Assembly (NCBI RefSeq): GCF_018812025.1
Contig: NC_063054.1
Coordinates: 4,554,582 to 4,618,581, forward strand
Direction of reading: 5' to 3'
Origin: Megalobrama amblycephala
Lineage: Eukaryota; Chordata; Actinopteri; Cypriniformes; Xenocyprididae
Length of the DNA stretch: 64,000 bases
Part shown: positions 55,507 through 64,000 of the stretch, piece by piece
Layout of the letters: every line of letters starts with the position of its first letter
Position numbering within the stretch: the first letter of the stretch is position 1
Program-made: the position numbers and the translations under genes
The notes under the pieces: generated by a model
What the model saw: the letters and a program-made list of their open reading frames with translations, nothing else
Databases searched by the model: none
What the model was told of the DNA's origin: nothing

Positions 55507-58500
55507 ATTGGCTCCAGAGAAAACTATGAAAGGACTCAAATCAAATCAAAAATCAATTTTTCAAATAAATACTGTTCTTTTGTATTTCTATTCTTTAATG
55601 AATCTTGAAAAAAAAGTGTATCATGGTTTCCACAAAAATATTAAGCAGAAAAACTGCTTAATTTAAACATTGATAATAGCAAGAAATGTTTCTTAATCTT
55701 TCAGAAATCATTATAATATAATACTGAAGACTGAAGTAATGATGCTGAAAATTCAGCTTTGCCACCACAGGAATGAATTACATTTTAAAATATATTCAAA
55801 TACAAAACAGTTCCTTTAAAATATAATAATATCTTAACACAATTACTGTTTTTACTGTCTTTTTGATTAAATAAATTCAGCCTTGGTGCGTAAGACTTAG
55901 CAACCCTTATCTTTTAAACAGTTATCAACAGTTATTAACAATTATCCCTCTAATAATATAATAATGAACGTGCCAGATTTGATTGTATGCCATAAAACCT
56001 ACACTTCAAAATCTTCTTTTTTTTTTTTTTTTTTTTTTCTTTTTTTTTTTAAAGTTTATTTCTATTATCAACTGAGTTGGATTAAATTCCAAATTTAAGA
56101 ATTGGCTCTTTTTTCAAATTCATAAGCTGTAATTTGTATTGACTGACAGAAATGTACTGAACTACAATTCATAATTACCACAGTCACACAGTCAACATTT
56201 CATTAGTCCAACAAAAGTTTTGCAACAAAACAAAATGACATCATTAATTAATACTCTCAATGGTAGCAAAAACAACCAGTTTGATTTGGAGAGTCAGAGA
56301 AAGGGTGGAAAATGGTCATGGAAAACTAACAGGAAAGTCACATTAGCAAAATTTTGTCAAAATGTTACATGCAAAAAAGATTCATTGTCTGTTGTCAGTA
56401 GTGTAGTGTAGTTCTTAACATTATATAAGTTAAGAAGTCATTTTAGCAGCTTGATTTCAATAAATGCTATTTTTGAATTGGTATGAAAGTTCTAAGTTCT
56501 AAAAGTTTTAATATATTTTTATCTCAGAAGATACATTTGATTCCTTATGATAACACCCACCCCATAATTAAAAATTCCCTTACATTGCACTGTATGTATC
56601 ATGTATCAATCATAATTTCTGTGCACTTGCATAATAAAAAAATCTCTTCACATGTGCTAAAGATGACAAACGTGACGTTCCTGGACTCCGTACCCACGAC
56701 ATATAGATACAGCGCTATCTATGGGATACACATTATATGAAATGATCTATACGTCACAGTAACACTTCAGTCGATTTAAGCTAAAACCAAAGTGCATCAT
56801 GACAGATAAGATGGCTGCTGTGTCATGTGTGTGTACCTCTGATATGAAGAGCAGTGTTCCTCTGTGTCTGTAGAGTCGGGCTGAAGGCTGCAGTTGTATG
56901 GCTTTAGTCAGGTCTGACAAAGCTTCACTGATGCGGCCCAGAGGAGACAGAATCTAAAATCACATGCTTCACTATTAACACAAAACACTTTATAAGCACA
57001 GCCTTTCTAAATAAAAGTAATTTTTTGGTGAAGGATTTTAATCTCTCATTCCTTACCTCCGCCCTCTGCTCGTACACTTCTGGTCTGCTGGGCTCCAGTG
57101 TGATCACTCTGCTCAACTCATACAGAGCCAAGTCTGCATTCTTTATGTCCTTTAGAGAGTGAGAGCTAGTTAGTTCACTTTAAAATAAAAGATTAAGTCA
57201 TCATTTACTCACCCTGGTGTTATGGCCTAATGGCGTATGGTCTAATGCTGTATGCCCTTCTTTCTTTTTCAGACCACACAATGAAAAATGTAAAAAAAAA
57301 AATAATAATAATAATAATAATAATGGCAGTGAATAGCGAGGAAAATCAACCTTTTAAAAAAAGTCGCACAAGTATCACAAAATGGTCTGATGTTATATGT
57401 GTCGTATACTCCAAATGTTCTGGGGGGTTCTGATAGGATTTGGTTAAAAAAAAAAAAAAAAAAAAAAAGGATTATTTAACAGAAATCCTGACCTTGGCCA
57501 TTGGTCTTCTGTGCATAGCTACACAACGTATGTGTCCATGAGACTCAGTTCACTCCGACTCGCACAGAAAAGGCAAACAAAATAACACGTTAAATAATAC
57601 ATTACATTTTGGTTTGTTTTTAGCAAACCCTATCGTATGCGCTGAGAACATGCATAGTATATGACATGTGCAACATAAGACCATTCTGTGATACTTTTGT
57701 GTCACAAAAAAATTCACATTTTGTGGTCTGAAAAAGAAAGAATGGCATACTGCATTCGAACCACAGCAGGGTGAGTACATGATGACTTCATTTTAGGGTG
57801 AATTATCCCTTTAATTTATATGTACAGCTATCAATAGGAGCATGAATATATATTTAGTAGTGTTTGAGGGAACATACATACACTACCGGTCAAAAATTTT
57901 TGCAATAATTACATTTATTTTTATGTTTTAGAAAGAAGTCTTTTACGTTCACCAAGGCTGCACTTATTTGATCAAAAACACAGTAAAAATAAGATTAAAT
58001 ATTATTACAATTTAAAATAGCTTTTTTATTTGAATACATTTTAAATCTTCAGTGCAATCATTCCAATATGCTGATTTGGTACTTCATTATTAATGTTGCT
58101 CAATTAGTAATAATGATTCTTATTATTATCAGTGCAGTTTTTGCTGCTTAATATTTTTGTGGAAATCGTGATTTTTTTTCAGGATTCTTTGATGTTCAAT
58201 GTTCAATGAACAGCATTTATTTCAAATAGAAATCTTTCTTAATTTTGTTGCTATTGTTGTTAAGTCTTACTTACCCCAAACTTTTGAATAATAGTGCATT
58301 ATGGGTTCCAAAAAAAATGTTAAAGGGTTAGTTCACCCAAAACTGAAAATTCTGTCATATTACTTACCCTCATGCCGTTCCACACCCGTAAGACCTTCGT
58401 TAATCTTTGGAAGACAAATTAAGATATTTTAGTTGAAATCCGATGGCTCCGTGAGGTCTGCATAGGGAGCAATGACACTTCCTCTCTCAAGATCCATAAA

Positions 58501-61500
58501 GGTACTAAAAACATATTTAAATCAGTTTATGTGAGTACAGTGGCTCAATATTAATATTATAAAGCGACAAGAATATTTTTGGTGTGCCAAAAAAATACAA
58601 ATAAATAACGACTTATTTAGTGATGGCCGATTTCAAAACACTGCTTCAGGAAGCATCGGAGCATAATGAATCAGTGTATTGAATCTGCTGTTCGGAGCGG
58701 CAAAGTCATGTGATTTCAGCCGTTGGCAGTTTGACACGATCCGAATCATGATTCGATACACTGATTCATTATGCTCCGATGCTTCCTGAAGCATCGTTTT
58801 GAAATCGGCCATCACTAAATAAGTCGTTATTTATTTATTTATTTTTGGCACACCAAAAATATTCTCGTCGCTTTATAATATTAATATTGAACCACTGTAC
58901 TCACATGAACTGATTTAAATATGTTTTAAGTACCTTTATGGATCTTGAGAGAGGAAATGTCATTGCTCCCTATGAAGGCCTCACTGAGCCATCGGATTTC
59001 AACTAAAATATCTTAATTTGTGTTCCAAAGATTAACGAAGGTCTTATAGGTGTGGAACGGCATGAGGGTGAGTAATAAATGACAGAATTTTCATTTTTGG
59101 GTGAACTAACCCTTTAAGTAGCAGTAGCACAACTGTTTTGATTGAACATTGATAATAGAAATATTTCTTGAAACAGCAAATTATTTCTGAAGGATCATGT
59201 GACACTGAAGACTGGAATAAAAATACAAAATCGTTCTTTTAAATGGTAATAATATTTCACAATATTACTGATTTTACTGTATTTTTGATCAAATACATGC
59301 AGCCTTAGTGAGCACAAGATACTTCTTTTAAAAAATTAAAAGACCTTAATTATACCAAACTTTTGACCAGTAGTTTAAAACGATTGACATACCTGCAGAC
59401 TCTTTTTGCCGTATGCTATTCCCCTTCCATAGATGGCACTGACCAGTTCAGGATCTCCCTGGGGTGATAGAGGACAGTCCTTTTGTAAAAATACTTATAA
59501 TAAGTCCACTATCACTGCACAATCATCGTCTTGTTAACTATCACTATTCAATCTTAGTTAGAATGTTTCTGTTGTTATACTCGGGGATGGGCAGTATTTA
59601 TGATACATGCATTTCAAATACGTATTTCAAATACAAAATAGTATTTCGTAATTTGTATTTGATAGGGTGGATGAAAATGGCTTTGTATTTTGTATCAAAA
59701 TACTTGTGTTATGTAGTGTTATGTATTTTATGTATCATCAAAATAGTGTTATGTATTTTTGTAGCTTTAAAATACTTTATAAGAAGTCTACATGATGACA
59801 TTACAAAAATCTGGCCTCTAATTTGTGCTTACTCAGTAGTTTGCCCAGACTTGTTGAGTTCAGAACAGATGTTAAGTTTTGGAATAGTTTACCAATTTAC
59901 ATAATGCTCTTGAAAACTATTATACCGAGCAGCAGCCCCCTATATTTATGATTTACAATCAATTGATTAATTAGTTAGAAACTAGTTGCTATGAATACAG
60001 GTGCCATCAGTTGTCTTCTTATGAATGAGTCGGTATTGCTGATGCAAAGTAGGCCCTTCGTTACCAAACACCAAGTAACTAAACTAGGATACAACTATGA
60101 GTCATTCGCAAACTGTTATACTGTTGGTTACTTTAAAACTAAACTTCATCAGGGAGATCATAGGGATATGTGAATATTTGATCTGTTAAAGCCACAATAT
60201 GTACATTTTCGCCACTAGAGGTCGCTTATCCTTGATTTTGAGGAATCATGGGATGTGTTGTCTTCACGTCTACAGCCAGTGGAAAAGAATCGGGATGGGA
60301 CTCGGCCAGAAATCATGTTCATGGATGAGATTATTACCGTTACTGTGGTATGAAGCAGAGCAGAGCCGAGTTATCTTGGAACGAGACCAATGGAGCTGAT
60401 GCTAATGAGAGACGAGCGCAACATGTCTTGAGCGCAGCAGAACTTTTATTATGCCACAGTCGCCGTTTCCGCTTTTTTCAGTCTAGCGTATGTGGGGTTT
60501 ATCATATTAGATACATTTATGTGTTGAAAGTTGTTATAATGCTACTCTGCGTTCACTTGGCAGCTGCTCTGAGACACTTGTTGCACACTGCAGTAAGATA
60601 GATCGATATTAGGCATGGTAAAACATGGTACTCGCGGTAACAAGAAGCTATATAACATGATTAGTTTTCTGTCAGTAGGGGTGTTCGATTCCAGGTTTTT
60701 TGGAGTCGATGGAATCGACTCCTCGACTCCATTTACTGTACATCAAAACGGTCATAAATAAGCCGAGATGGCAGTCCTTACACACTTTATTTTTCGACGC
60801 AAAGCCTTAAAATCCCCTCATTAAAACAACACACGTTTAGCGAGACTGTCTAAATTGGTCCAATTTAGAGATGACTTGACGAGTAGCATATCAACATTGC
60901 TAATTGCCGATACCTAATTTTACCGAGAGAAAAGTCACGAAAAACATCTGTGGTCGAATATTATGTCAGAATTAAATAAACGAGAATGCAGGGATTCTTT
61001 AATGAATTCATCTCATTATAATGGTCAGGGGATGGCGCTAAACGCACATGATCATTGTCTTAAAAGTGCTTGGACATTAGAGTTAAAGATGCTAAAATTA
61101 ATACTATACATAAAAAATGCATACAATAATGTACACTTATTAATGTGTTTATTATTGATGTGAGTTTTTTATTTTTATGTATGGTTAGTTTAATGAACAC
61201 GGTTAACTATGGAAAATCAAATCTATATTTATTACAATAATATAAGCTACCATCAATAAGCCTACTAAAGCTGACACCGAGGTATGTATAATTACAAACT
61301 CACTATGACTGTTATCTATTTCTAAAGTAAGCTACATACATGTATGAGACAAAGTTTCTGCGACAGCTTTTTGACGCGATTCGTCGTTGTCTGAATTCCT
61401 CGCTTCATTTCGTTCACTCCTTGCTTAGTGCACTTAACAATAGACATTATGCACTTCACTGCCATGCATTATGTAGGCTATGGATTTGAGAATCAGTAAA

Positions 61501-63156
61501 CAAGTGAGCGATTCCGGACACAACAACAGAGTCGACACCGAAAGTCGATTCCTGTGCTGGAGTCGACCCCGACTCTGGGGCTATTCAGAGTCGAGGAATC
61601 AACTCTTTTGGAGTCGACTCCCCATCACTATCTGTCAGTGAATGAATCCAAACAGTTCCTCATCTGTCTAATAAAACATATAATATGTTTTATTAGACAG
61701 TTGAGGAATATAATGCGTCTTTGGTGTTTCCATGGTTTCTGCAAAATAAAACCAGAACCTGAGGGTAACACGGGTATGTCATTGATAGGCGACACACTGT
61801 GCCTGTGCATCGCCTATCAATTGTGTCCTGGTTAAAAATTGCTTATTTCTCAGGATTTAAACATTCTTGGAAACATTTGGGATAATGTAAATACACCAAT
61901 CAACAAAATATATAACATTGTTCTAGTGTGTGTGTGTTTTTTTTTTTTTTGATATTTTAATCCAAATCTTACGGTACATATTGTGCCATTAACTAGTTGC
62001 ATATGTCAGATTTATTGCATGACTCAAGCAATTGCTATCAAACATTGTTTACTTAATCAGCTGAGTCAGTGTAATGGTGAAGGGATAGATCTAATAGGCC
62101 AATCGATGGAAGGTTTGCAAATTTTGACATTTCATGCTCCCTTGTAAAAGTATTTTTAAAATACAAAAATACAGTAGTTCATTTTGATACATGGTGTGGC
62201 TGCTGTATTTTGTAGTTTATTTTGATACACTTAAAATTAAGGTATTTGGTATTTTATTTTAAAATACATGTATTTTTGCCCAACCCTGGTTATACTCACA
62301 TTCAACTGTATGCATAATTGATACAGTAATATTTCAACATGATTTGTCCTTCACAACTTTCACTTCAAGAATGTGAATACAGGATATACAGCAAGATTTT
62401 TTTTTTTTTAACTGATTGGATCATGAAAAGTTTCCAATAACAAGGTTACCAAGATAACCAAGGCTGCGTTCCACTCCAATTTTAGACACGCACTCGTGAA
62501 CTTCCCTAAGCATTTCCCTCGGGGGAATCCCTGCTGCCATTTTTAAGTGCGTTCCACTTCGTTAAGTGGACAAGGGACAGACCCTCATCCCCCCGATTTT
62601 GACTGAGGGAGTGAGTCTACTCTGATGTACATTTCAAGCAGCTCTATATCCCACAATTCAACCTCAATAGTGACATCACAGCAGACTGCGCTTAACTGAA
62701 GTGTACGTTATATTAATTATTTTGAGAATGAATCACATAATAGTCTATAATATATTAATTATGTTGAGATTATGTACTAGTCGCATAATACTAGTAGCTA
62801 CCTTATAGACTAGACCTAGACTAATTAAGAAACTAAATAGGGACAATTTTGATTTCATGTTGATTTTAATGCCAAATAAACATTATATCATTATGTTTAC
62901 ATAAGGCCTCAATGAAACTGACCTGTAGCAGTAAGGAGAAGTGTTTGATAGCTTCATCATAGAGGCCATTTCCAATGAGAACGTAGCCTATAGCTGATAT
63001 AAAAACAAAAGAGCATTAGAGGTTTACATCACATAAAATCATATGCAAAAGACACAATGACAAACATCTTTGGTACACACCAAGTTCTTCATTGGTATTT
63101 TGGTTTTCCACAGCGAAAGGAAACCGACGCTGTTCGACAAACAACTTTGCCTGATT
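36274..63156 (-). CDS. ttc13: Tetratricopeptide repeat protein 13, 5' partial
   Basis: Twenty-one coding exons: 63156-63081, 62993-62923, 59458-59393, 57149-57057, 56953-56837, 55274-55164, 54972-54890, 54781-54640, 50861-50687, 49983-49827, 49648-49518, 49376-49244, 49115-49023, 46544-46461, 45453-45369, 44904-44795, 43188-43053, 40671-40592, 36715-36637, 36550-36471, 36388-36274. All are GT-AG with matching phases, giving 738 aa. The human protein is about 860 aa; the missing N-terminus (with signal peptide) lies right of the window. The first nine exons encode TPR repeats (for example SLGQAYRELGDFENAMESFQ, LRGMMLYHHGSLQEA). Invariant C-terminal blocks include NLPFLIEDYEEQPGLQPHIK, DQPVLWLDQMPARSLSRGFN and MIEVLNTDSS. 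The function is poorly known; TPRs imply protein binding. Three acceptors have adjacent (UG)n repeats. Introns hold many transposons but all exons are intact. Confidence 0.96.
36853..37790. mobile_element. TTAA element, family K copy 2 (complete)
   Basis: The ends TTAAAGGGGACCTATTATGC and GCATAATAGGTCCCCTTTAA are exact inverted repeats, TTAA-flanked. A poly(A) tract lies at about 37662-37695. It lies in the ttc13 intron between exons 36715 and 40592. Confidence 0.85.
37927..39703. mobile_element. TTAA element, family M, interrupted by family L
   Basis: The ends TTAAAGGGGCTATATGTAGA and TTACATATAGCCCCTTTAA are inverted and TTAA-flanked. A complete family L element occupies 38669-39631. It lies in a ttc13 intron. 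Confidence 0.75.
38669..39631 (+). mobile_element. TTAA element, family L copy 3
   Basis: The ends TTAAAGGTGCCCTAGAATT and TACGGCACCTTTAA are inverted, with the same internal landmarks as copy 2 (CTGTTACGTAACAGTC, TTTCGTTAGCATGTTGCTAA). It is nested in element M. Confidence 0.85.
39704..40591. other. ttc13 intron, AT-rich, nothing recognised
   Basis: No exon, RNA gene or clear repeat terminus was seen in this stretch between element M and the ttc13 exon at 40671-40592. Confidence 0.4.
40737..40771. repeat. (TTTA)n microsatellite
   Basis: About nine TTTA units in a ttc13 intron. Confidence 0.95.
41720..41786. repeat. (AT)n microsatellite
   Basis: A pure TA run of about 66 bases in a ttc13 intron. 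It creates Tyr-Ile open frames on both strands that are not genes. Confidence 0.95.
41921..42024. repeat. Imperfect inverted repeat
   Basis: CTTGTTGGACTTGAAG and TACACAGA on the left are mirrored by TCTGTGTA and CTTCAGGTCCAACAAG on the right, about 40 bases apart. It is probably a small fold-back element. Confidence 0.65.
42207..42262 (+). mobile_element. Family A left-end fragment
   Basis: TTAAAGGTCTAGTTCACTCA followed by AAAATGAAATTTCAGTCATC and TTTACTCACCCTCATGG matches the family A terminus. No right end was found. Confidence 0.65.
43192..43235. repeat. (AC)n microsatellite abutting a ttc13 3' splice site
   Basis: A 44-base AC run is (UG)n in the ttc13 transcript and ends 3 bases before the acceptor AG at 43190-43189, standing where a polypyrimidine tract would be. 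Confidence 0.95.
43435..43540. repeat. Dispersed CCAGCTAAAA-type repeat
   Basis: TGATGAAAAACAGCCTAAGC then AACCAGCTTAAACCAGCTAA and CCAGCTCTGGCTAG, ending in a T-run and CAGCAGGG. This is a familiar dispersed fish repeat in a ttc13 intron. Family name not recalled. Confidence 0.55.
43640..43800. repeat. Degenerate tandem repeat (GCTAACATGTTTTAGCA type)
   Basis: Repeated words such as CTAACATGTTTTA, TTGCTAGCATG and TTAGCACATTG recur at irregular spacing of 30-40 bases. Confidence 0.6.
45645..45990 (-). repeat. Dispersed repeat B, copy 4
   Basis: Reverse orientation: TTTTCAGCATAATTACTCCA, GTCTTCAGTGTCACATGATC and CTTCAGAAATCA are present. It lies in a ttc13 intron. Confidence 0.75.
46028..46287. 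mobile_element. Fold-back MITE ending in AACACTTTACAATAAGG
   Basis: CTTTACAATAAGGTTCATTA on the left is mirrored by TAATGAACCTTATTGTAATG on the right, with internal words TTAGTTAATG/CATGTTAACTAA also inverted. It lies in a ttc13 intron. Confidence 0.75.
46344..46385. repeat. (GAAT)n microsatellite
   Basis: About ten TGAA units, 75 bases from the ttc13 exon at 46544-46461. Confidence 0.95.
46614..48031. mobile_element. Fold-back element, family V, interrupted by family L
   Basis: TATGGAAGCCCATTTCTGCC on the left pairs with GGCGGAAATGGGCTTCCATA on the right. The inner arms are AT-rich, made of repeated AGTCATAATTTTGACTTAAG-type words. A family L element occupies 46793-47775. It lies in a ttc13 intron. 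Confidence 0.8.
46793..47775 (+). mobile_element. TTAA element, family L copy 4
   Basis: The ends TTAAAGGTGCCATAGAATT and GATGGCACCTTTAA are inverted. It shares GACTGTTACGTAACAGTCGG and TTTTGTTAGCATGTTGCTAA with the other copies. It is nested in element V. Confidence 0.85.
48032..48960. other. ttc13 intron, no feature recognised
   Basis: Unique-looking, AT-rich intronic sequence between element V and the exon at 49115-49023. No exon or terminal repeat was seen. Confidence 0.4.
50053..50320. repeat. Minisatellite of about 55 bp, about 5 copies
   Basis: The unit is TTTGAGCTTCCGCAAGAACC, AATGAGGTTCATTCTCGTG, TTACGCAGCACG with point changes and small deletions. It lies in a ttc13 intron between the exons at 49983 and 50687. 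Confidence 0.9.
50890..51023. repeat. Direct tandem duplication, about 67 bp x 2
   Basis: GAAACAAACAAAAAACAACC through GACACACATCCACCCGTGA occurs twice in tandem with a 2-base difference. It begins about 30 bases upstream of the ttc13 exon 50861-50687, inside the intron. Confidence 0.9.
51335..51655 (+). mobile_element. Tc1/mariner-like remnant
   Basis: It begins near CACTGTGTTCCAAATTATTA. A short degenerate frame at about 51565-51640 reads like the helix-turn-helix start of a Tc1-type transposase (KKDLSEDEKYEMVQ then CCAKGMKTTNI). It is too short and decayed to be active. Confidence 0.55.
51897..52704. mobile_element. Long fold-back MITE, family I
   Basis: The ends TTTAAAGGATTAGTCCACTT and AAGTGGACTAATCCTTTAAA are exact inverted repeats. 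The arms pair along nearly 370 bases (for example GAAAGTACGTTCAATGCGAT and its mirror), leaving a loop of about 60 bases near 52275-52325. Confidence 0.9.
52887..53944. mobile_element. Long fold-back element, family J, with coding-like loop
   Basis: The ends TTAAAGGGATACTCCACCGT and ACGGTGGAGTATCCCTTTAA are exact inverted repeats. The arms (about 52887-53317 and 53514-53944) are almost identical mirror copies, and the same 60-codon frame appears once in each. The 196-bp loop holds a GC-richer coding-like segment. It lies in a ttc13 intron. Confidence 0.9.
53367..53567 (+). pseudogene. Captured coding fragment in the element J loop
   Basis: A 66-codon frame starts MADFVDDYDLFVANPEPYLF and continues with EPEYTEEELALMDREREK, then runs into the right arm of the element and stops. 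The acidic P-Y-x-F-E-P-x-Y-T-E-E-E-L motif resembles the N-terminus of fish P2X7-tail-like (zinc-binding) proteins as I remember them. It lacks any downstream domain, so it looks like a captured first-exon fragment, not a functional gene. Confidence 0.45.
53945..54639. other. ttc13 intron, no gene recognised
   Basis: It contains short inverted words around 54495-54600 (GGATAATC/GATTATCC and GCTAGCTGT), probably a small decayed fold-back. Nothing else was identified. Confidence 0.35.
54786..54822. repeat. (AC)n microsatellite abutting a ttc13 3' splice site
   Basis: A 37-base AC run, (UG)n in the transcript, ends 2 bases before the acceptor AG (54783-54782) of the exon 54781-54640. Confidence 0.95.
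55470..55501. repeat. (AC)n microsatellite
   Basis: An AC run with the same left context (AACTCCCTGAAC) and right context (AAATTGG) as the run at 54786. The flanking sequence is therefore duplicated from the exon 54781 border region. It lies in the intron between exons 55274 and 56837. Confidence 0.85.
55551..55925 (+). repeat. Dispersed repeat B, copy 5
   Basis: Contains TTAATCTTTCAGAAATCATT, GAAGTAATGATGCTGAAAAT and ATTAAATAAATTCAGCCTTG. It lies in a ttc13 intron. Confidence 0.75.
57160..57813. mobile_element. Fold-back element related to family A, copy 6
   Basis: TAGTTCACTTTAAAATAAAA on the left and TTTTAGGGTGAATTATCCCT TTAA on the right, with inner arms CTTTCTTTTTCAGACCACA and TGTGGTCTGAAAAAGAAAG inverted. 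The left end is only about 15-20 bases upstream of the ttc13 acceptor at 57150-57151, so it lies close to that exon's branch-point region. Confidence 0.7.
57885..58290 (-). repeat. Dispersed repeat B, copy 6
   Basis: Reverse orientation: GTTCACCAAGGCTGCACTTA, TTTGATCAAAAACACAGTAA, then a shortened core. It lies in a ttc13 intron. Confidence 0.7.
58320..59117. mobile_element. Long fold-back MITE, family A copy 7
   Basis: TTAAAGGGTTAGTTCACCCA at the left and TGGGTGAACTAACCCTTTAA at the right are exact inverted repeats; the arms pair to a centre near 58710. It lies in the ttc13 intron between exons 57149 and 59393. Confidence 0.9.
59125..59375 (+). repeat. Dispersed repeat B, copy 7
   Basis: Contains TTTCTGAAGGATCATGTGAC and GATCAAATACATGCAGCCTT, directly left of the ttc13 exon 59458-59393; it ends about 20 bases from that exon's donor side. 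Confidence 0.75.
60676..61630. mobile_element. Second non-autonomous hAT element, nested
   Basis: TAGGGGTGTTCGATTCC at the left and ACTCCCCATCACTA at the right form short inverted ends. TCTGTCAG is duplicated exactly at 60668-60675 and 61631-61638. Both ends are rich in GGAGTCGACTCC-type words. It sits wholly inside the hAT element at 59582-62288. Confidence 0.82.
61657..61707. repeat. 51-bp near-perfect palindrome
   Basis: TCCTCA, CTGTCTAATAAAACATAT and their mirror ATATGTTTTATTAGACAG, TGAGGA form a hairpin with almost no loop, inside the outer hAT element. Confidence 0.9.
61781..61821. repeat. Hairpin with 12-bp arms
   Basis: ATTGATAGGCGA at 61781-61792 is mirrored by TCGCCTATCAAT at 61810-61821 around a 17-base loop, inside the outer hAT element. 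Confidence 0.9.
62463..62697 (+). repeat. Dispersed repeat Q, copy 2
   Basis: An inverted relative of 19676-19905, sharing CACTTCGTTAAGTGG, CTTCCCTAAG and GTGACATCACAGCAG. It lies in the ttc13 intron left of the exon at 62993-62923. Confidence 0.6.
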
Positions 63157-63482
63157 CTGTGGTGACAGAAAGAGTGAAAGAAAGAAAAACATGTCAGGAA
63201 GTCTGTCAACCTCTTACAATCAATCCAACCCAACAGTGGTTACAAAAACAATGCAAAGAGATCCATAATCACGGAGAACGAGAACAACTTTTTTTTTTGT
63301 TCTAAATAGGAAGTGTTTTGGTTTTGACACTCTTTATTCATGTGTCTATTTACAGTGTTCTAAGTTTTGAAAGAGATGTTTAAAGAATAGTTCACCTGAA
63401 ACCGTGTTTTATGCAAATTACTGACCTTGTGTACGCGGTCGCTCATTTAGAAAACTCCAAATTCACTGACGTAAGAACAAGG

Positions 63483-63899
63483 TTAAAGGGTTAGTTCACC
63501 CAAAAATGAAAATTCTGTCATTTAATTACTAACCTCATGTTGTTCCACACCCGTAAGACTTTCGTTCATCTTCGGAACACAAATTAAGATATTTTTGATG
63601 AAATCTGAGAGCTCTATGACTATAGACAGCAATTTAAGAACCCCTGTAAAGGTCCAGAAAGGTACTAAAGACATTGTTAAAACCATCGACGTGACTGCAG
63701 TGGTTCAATCTTAATGTTACAAAGCACCAAGAATACTTTTTTATGCGCAAAAACAAAGCAAAAATAACGAATTTATTCAACAATATCTTCTCTTCTGTAT
63801 CATTCTCTTACTTTGTTTATGCCTGAAGATCTTATGGGTGTGGAACAATATGAGGGTGAGTAATTAATGACAGAATTTTTGGGTGAACTAACCCTTTAA
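63483..63899. mobile_element. Fold-back MITE, family A copy 8
   Basis: TTAAAGGGTTAGTTCACCCA on the left and TTGGGTGAACTAACCCTTTAA on the right are inverted. The interior is shorter and more diverged than in other copies. It lies upstream of the first ttc13 exon seen in this window. Confidence 0.85.
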
Positions 63900-64000
63900 G
63901 AACAAATCCATGTGGTACACACATTTTGTGAATCAGGCAGAATTTTTTTTGTGAGAAGTTCTCCTGTGCATATAAATGCAAATAATCCACGTGATTATTA

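Larger units (their letters stand above)
59582..62288. mobile_element. Non-autonomous hAT element with 8-bp target duplication
   Basis: The termini CGGGGATGGGCAGTATTTAT and AATACATGTATTTTTGCCCAACCCTG (given as two halves: AATACATGTATTTT, TGCCCAACCCTG) are inverted hAT-type ends. GTTATACT flanks the element exactly on both sides (59574-59581 and 62289-62296). No transposase frame is present. It contains a nested second hAT element. It lies in the ttc13 intron between exons 59458 and 62923. Confidence 0.88.

Overview
The window is vertebrate nuclear DNA, almost certainly from a cyprinid-type teleost. Genes are split by GT-AG introns, the sequence is AT-rich, and it is full of fold-back (MITE-like) elements, hAT elements and (AC)n/(AT)n/(GATA)n microsatellites of the kind common in carp-like fish. 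Gene assignments come from hand translation of exons and from remembered human family sequences; no database search was run.

Layout, left to right. 1-4.1 kb is a (GATA/GACA) microsatellite and apparent first-intron sequence of a minus-strand CNKSR-type gene whose first coding exon lies at 4102-4153. 5.8-7.9 kb holds a two-exon minus-strand gene for a small stand-alone PH-domain protein (128 aa, not recognised). It shares a compact bidirectional promoter, with NRF1- and YY1-type motifs, with the plus-strand homologue of human C1orf198 (four coding exons, 8321-14076, 330 aa). 16.8-20.9 kb is a plus-strand C-type lectin gene, clec11a (stem cell growth factor; four coding exons, 270 aa). 25.2-34.8 kb is a minus-strand gene with nine coding exons that I identify as selenoprotein L: a thioredoxin-like/AhpC-TSA-type protein with two in-frame UGA codons forming a U-x-x-U motif. 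A well-formed type 2 SECIS hairpin lies in its 3' UTR at 25217-25298. 36.3-63.2 kb is the minus-strand ttc13 gene; 21 coding exons are present and the 5' exon(s) lie beyond the right edge. ttc13 and selenol are in tandem about 0.5 kb apart.

Between and inside the genes, transposons dominate. At least nine fold-back families end in TTAA-AG termini. One roughly 0.98-kb family occurs four times, each time inside another element. Two non-autonomous hAT elements are nested one inside the other, each with an exact 8-bp target duplication. One 1.06-kb fold-back carries a short coding-looking segment. A 41-bp minisatellite in a selenol intron creates long spurious open frames on both strands.

The strongest point is the selenol locus. 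Standard gene callers read its UGA codons as stops and would truncate or split the gene, or call it a pseudogene, yet exon phases, a double Sec codon and a matching SECIS all agree. No tRNA, rRNA or CRISPR was seen.
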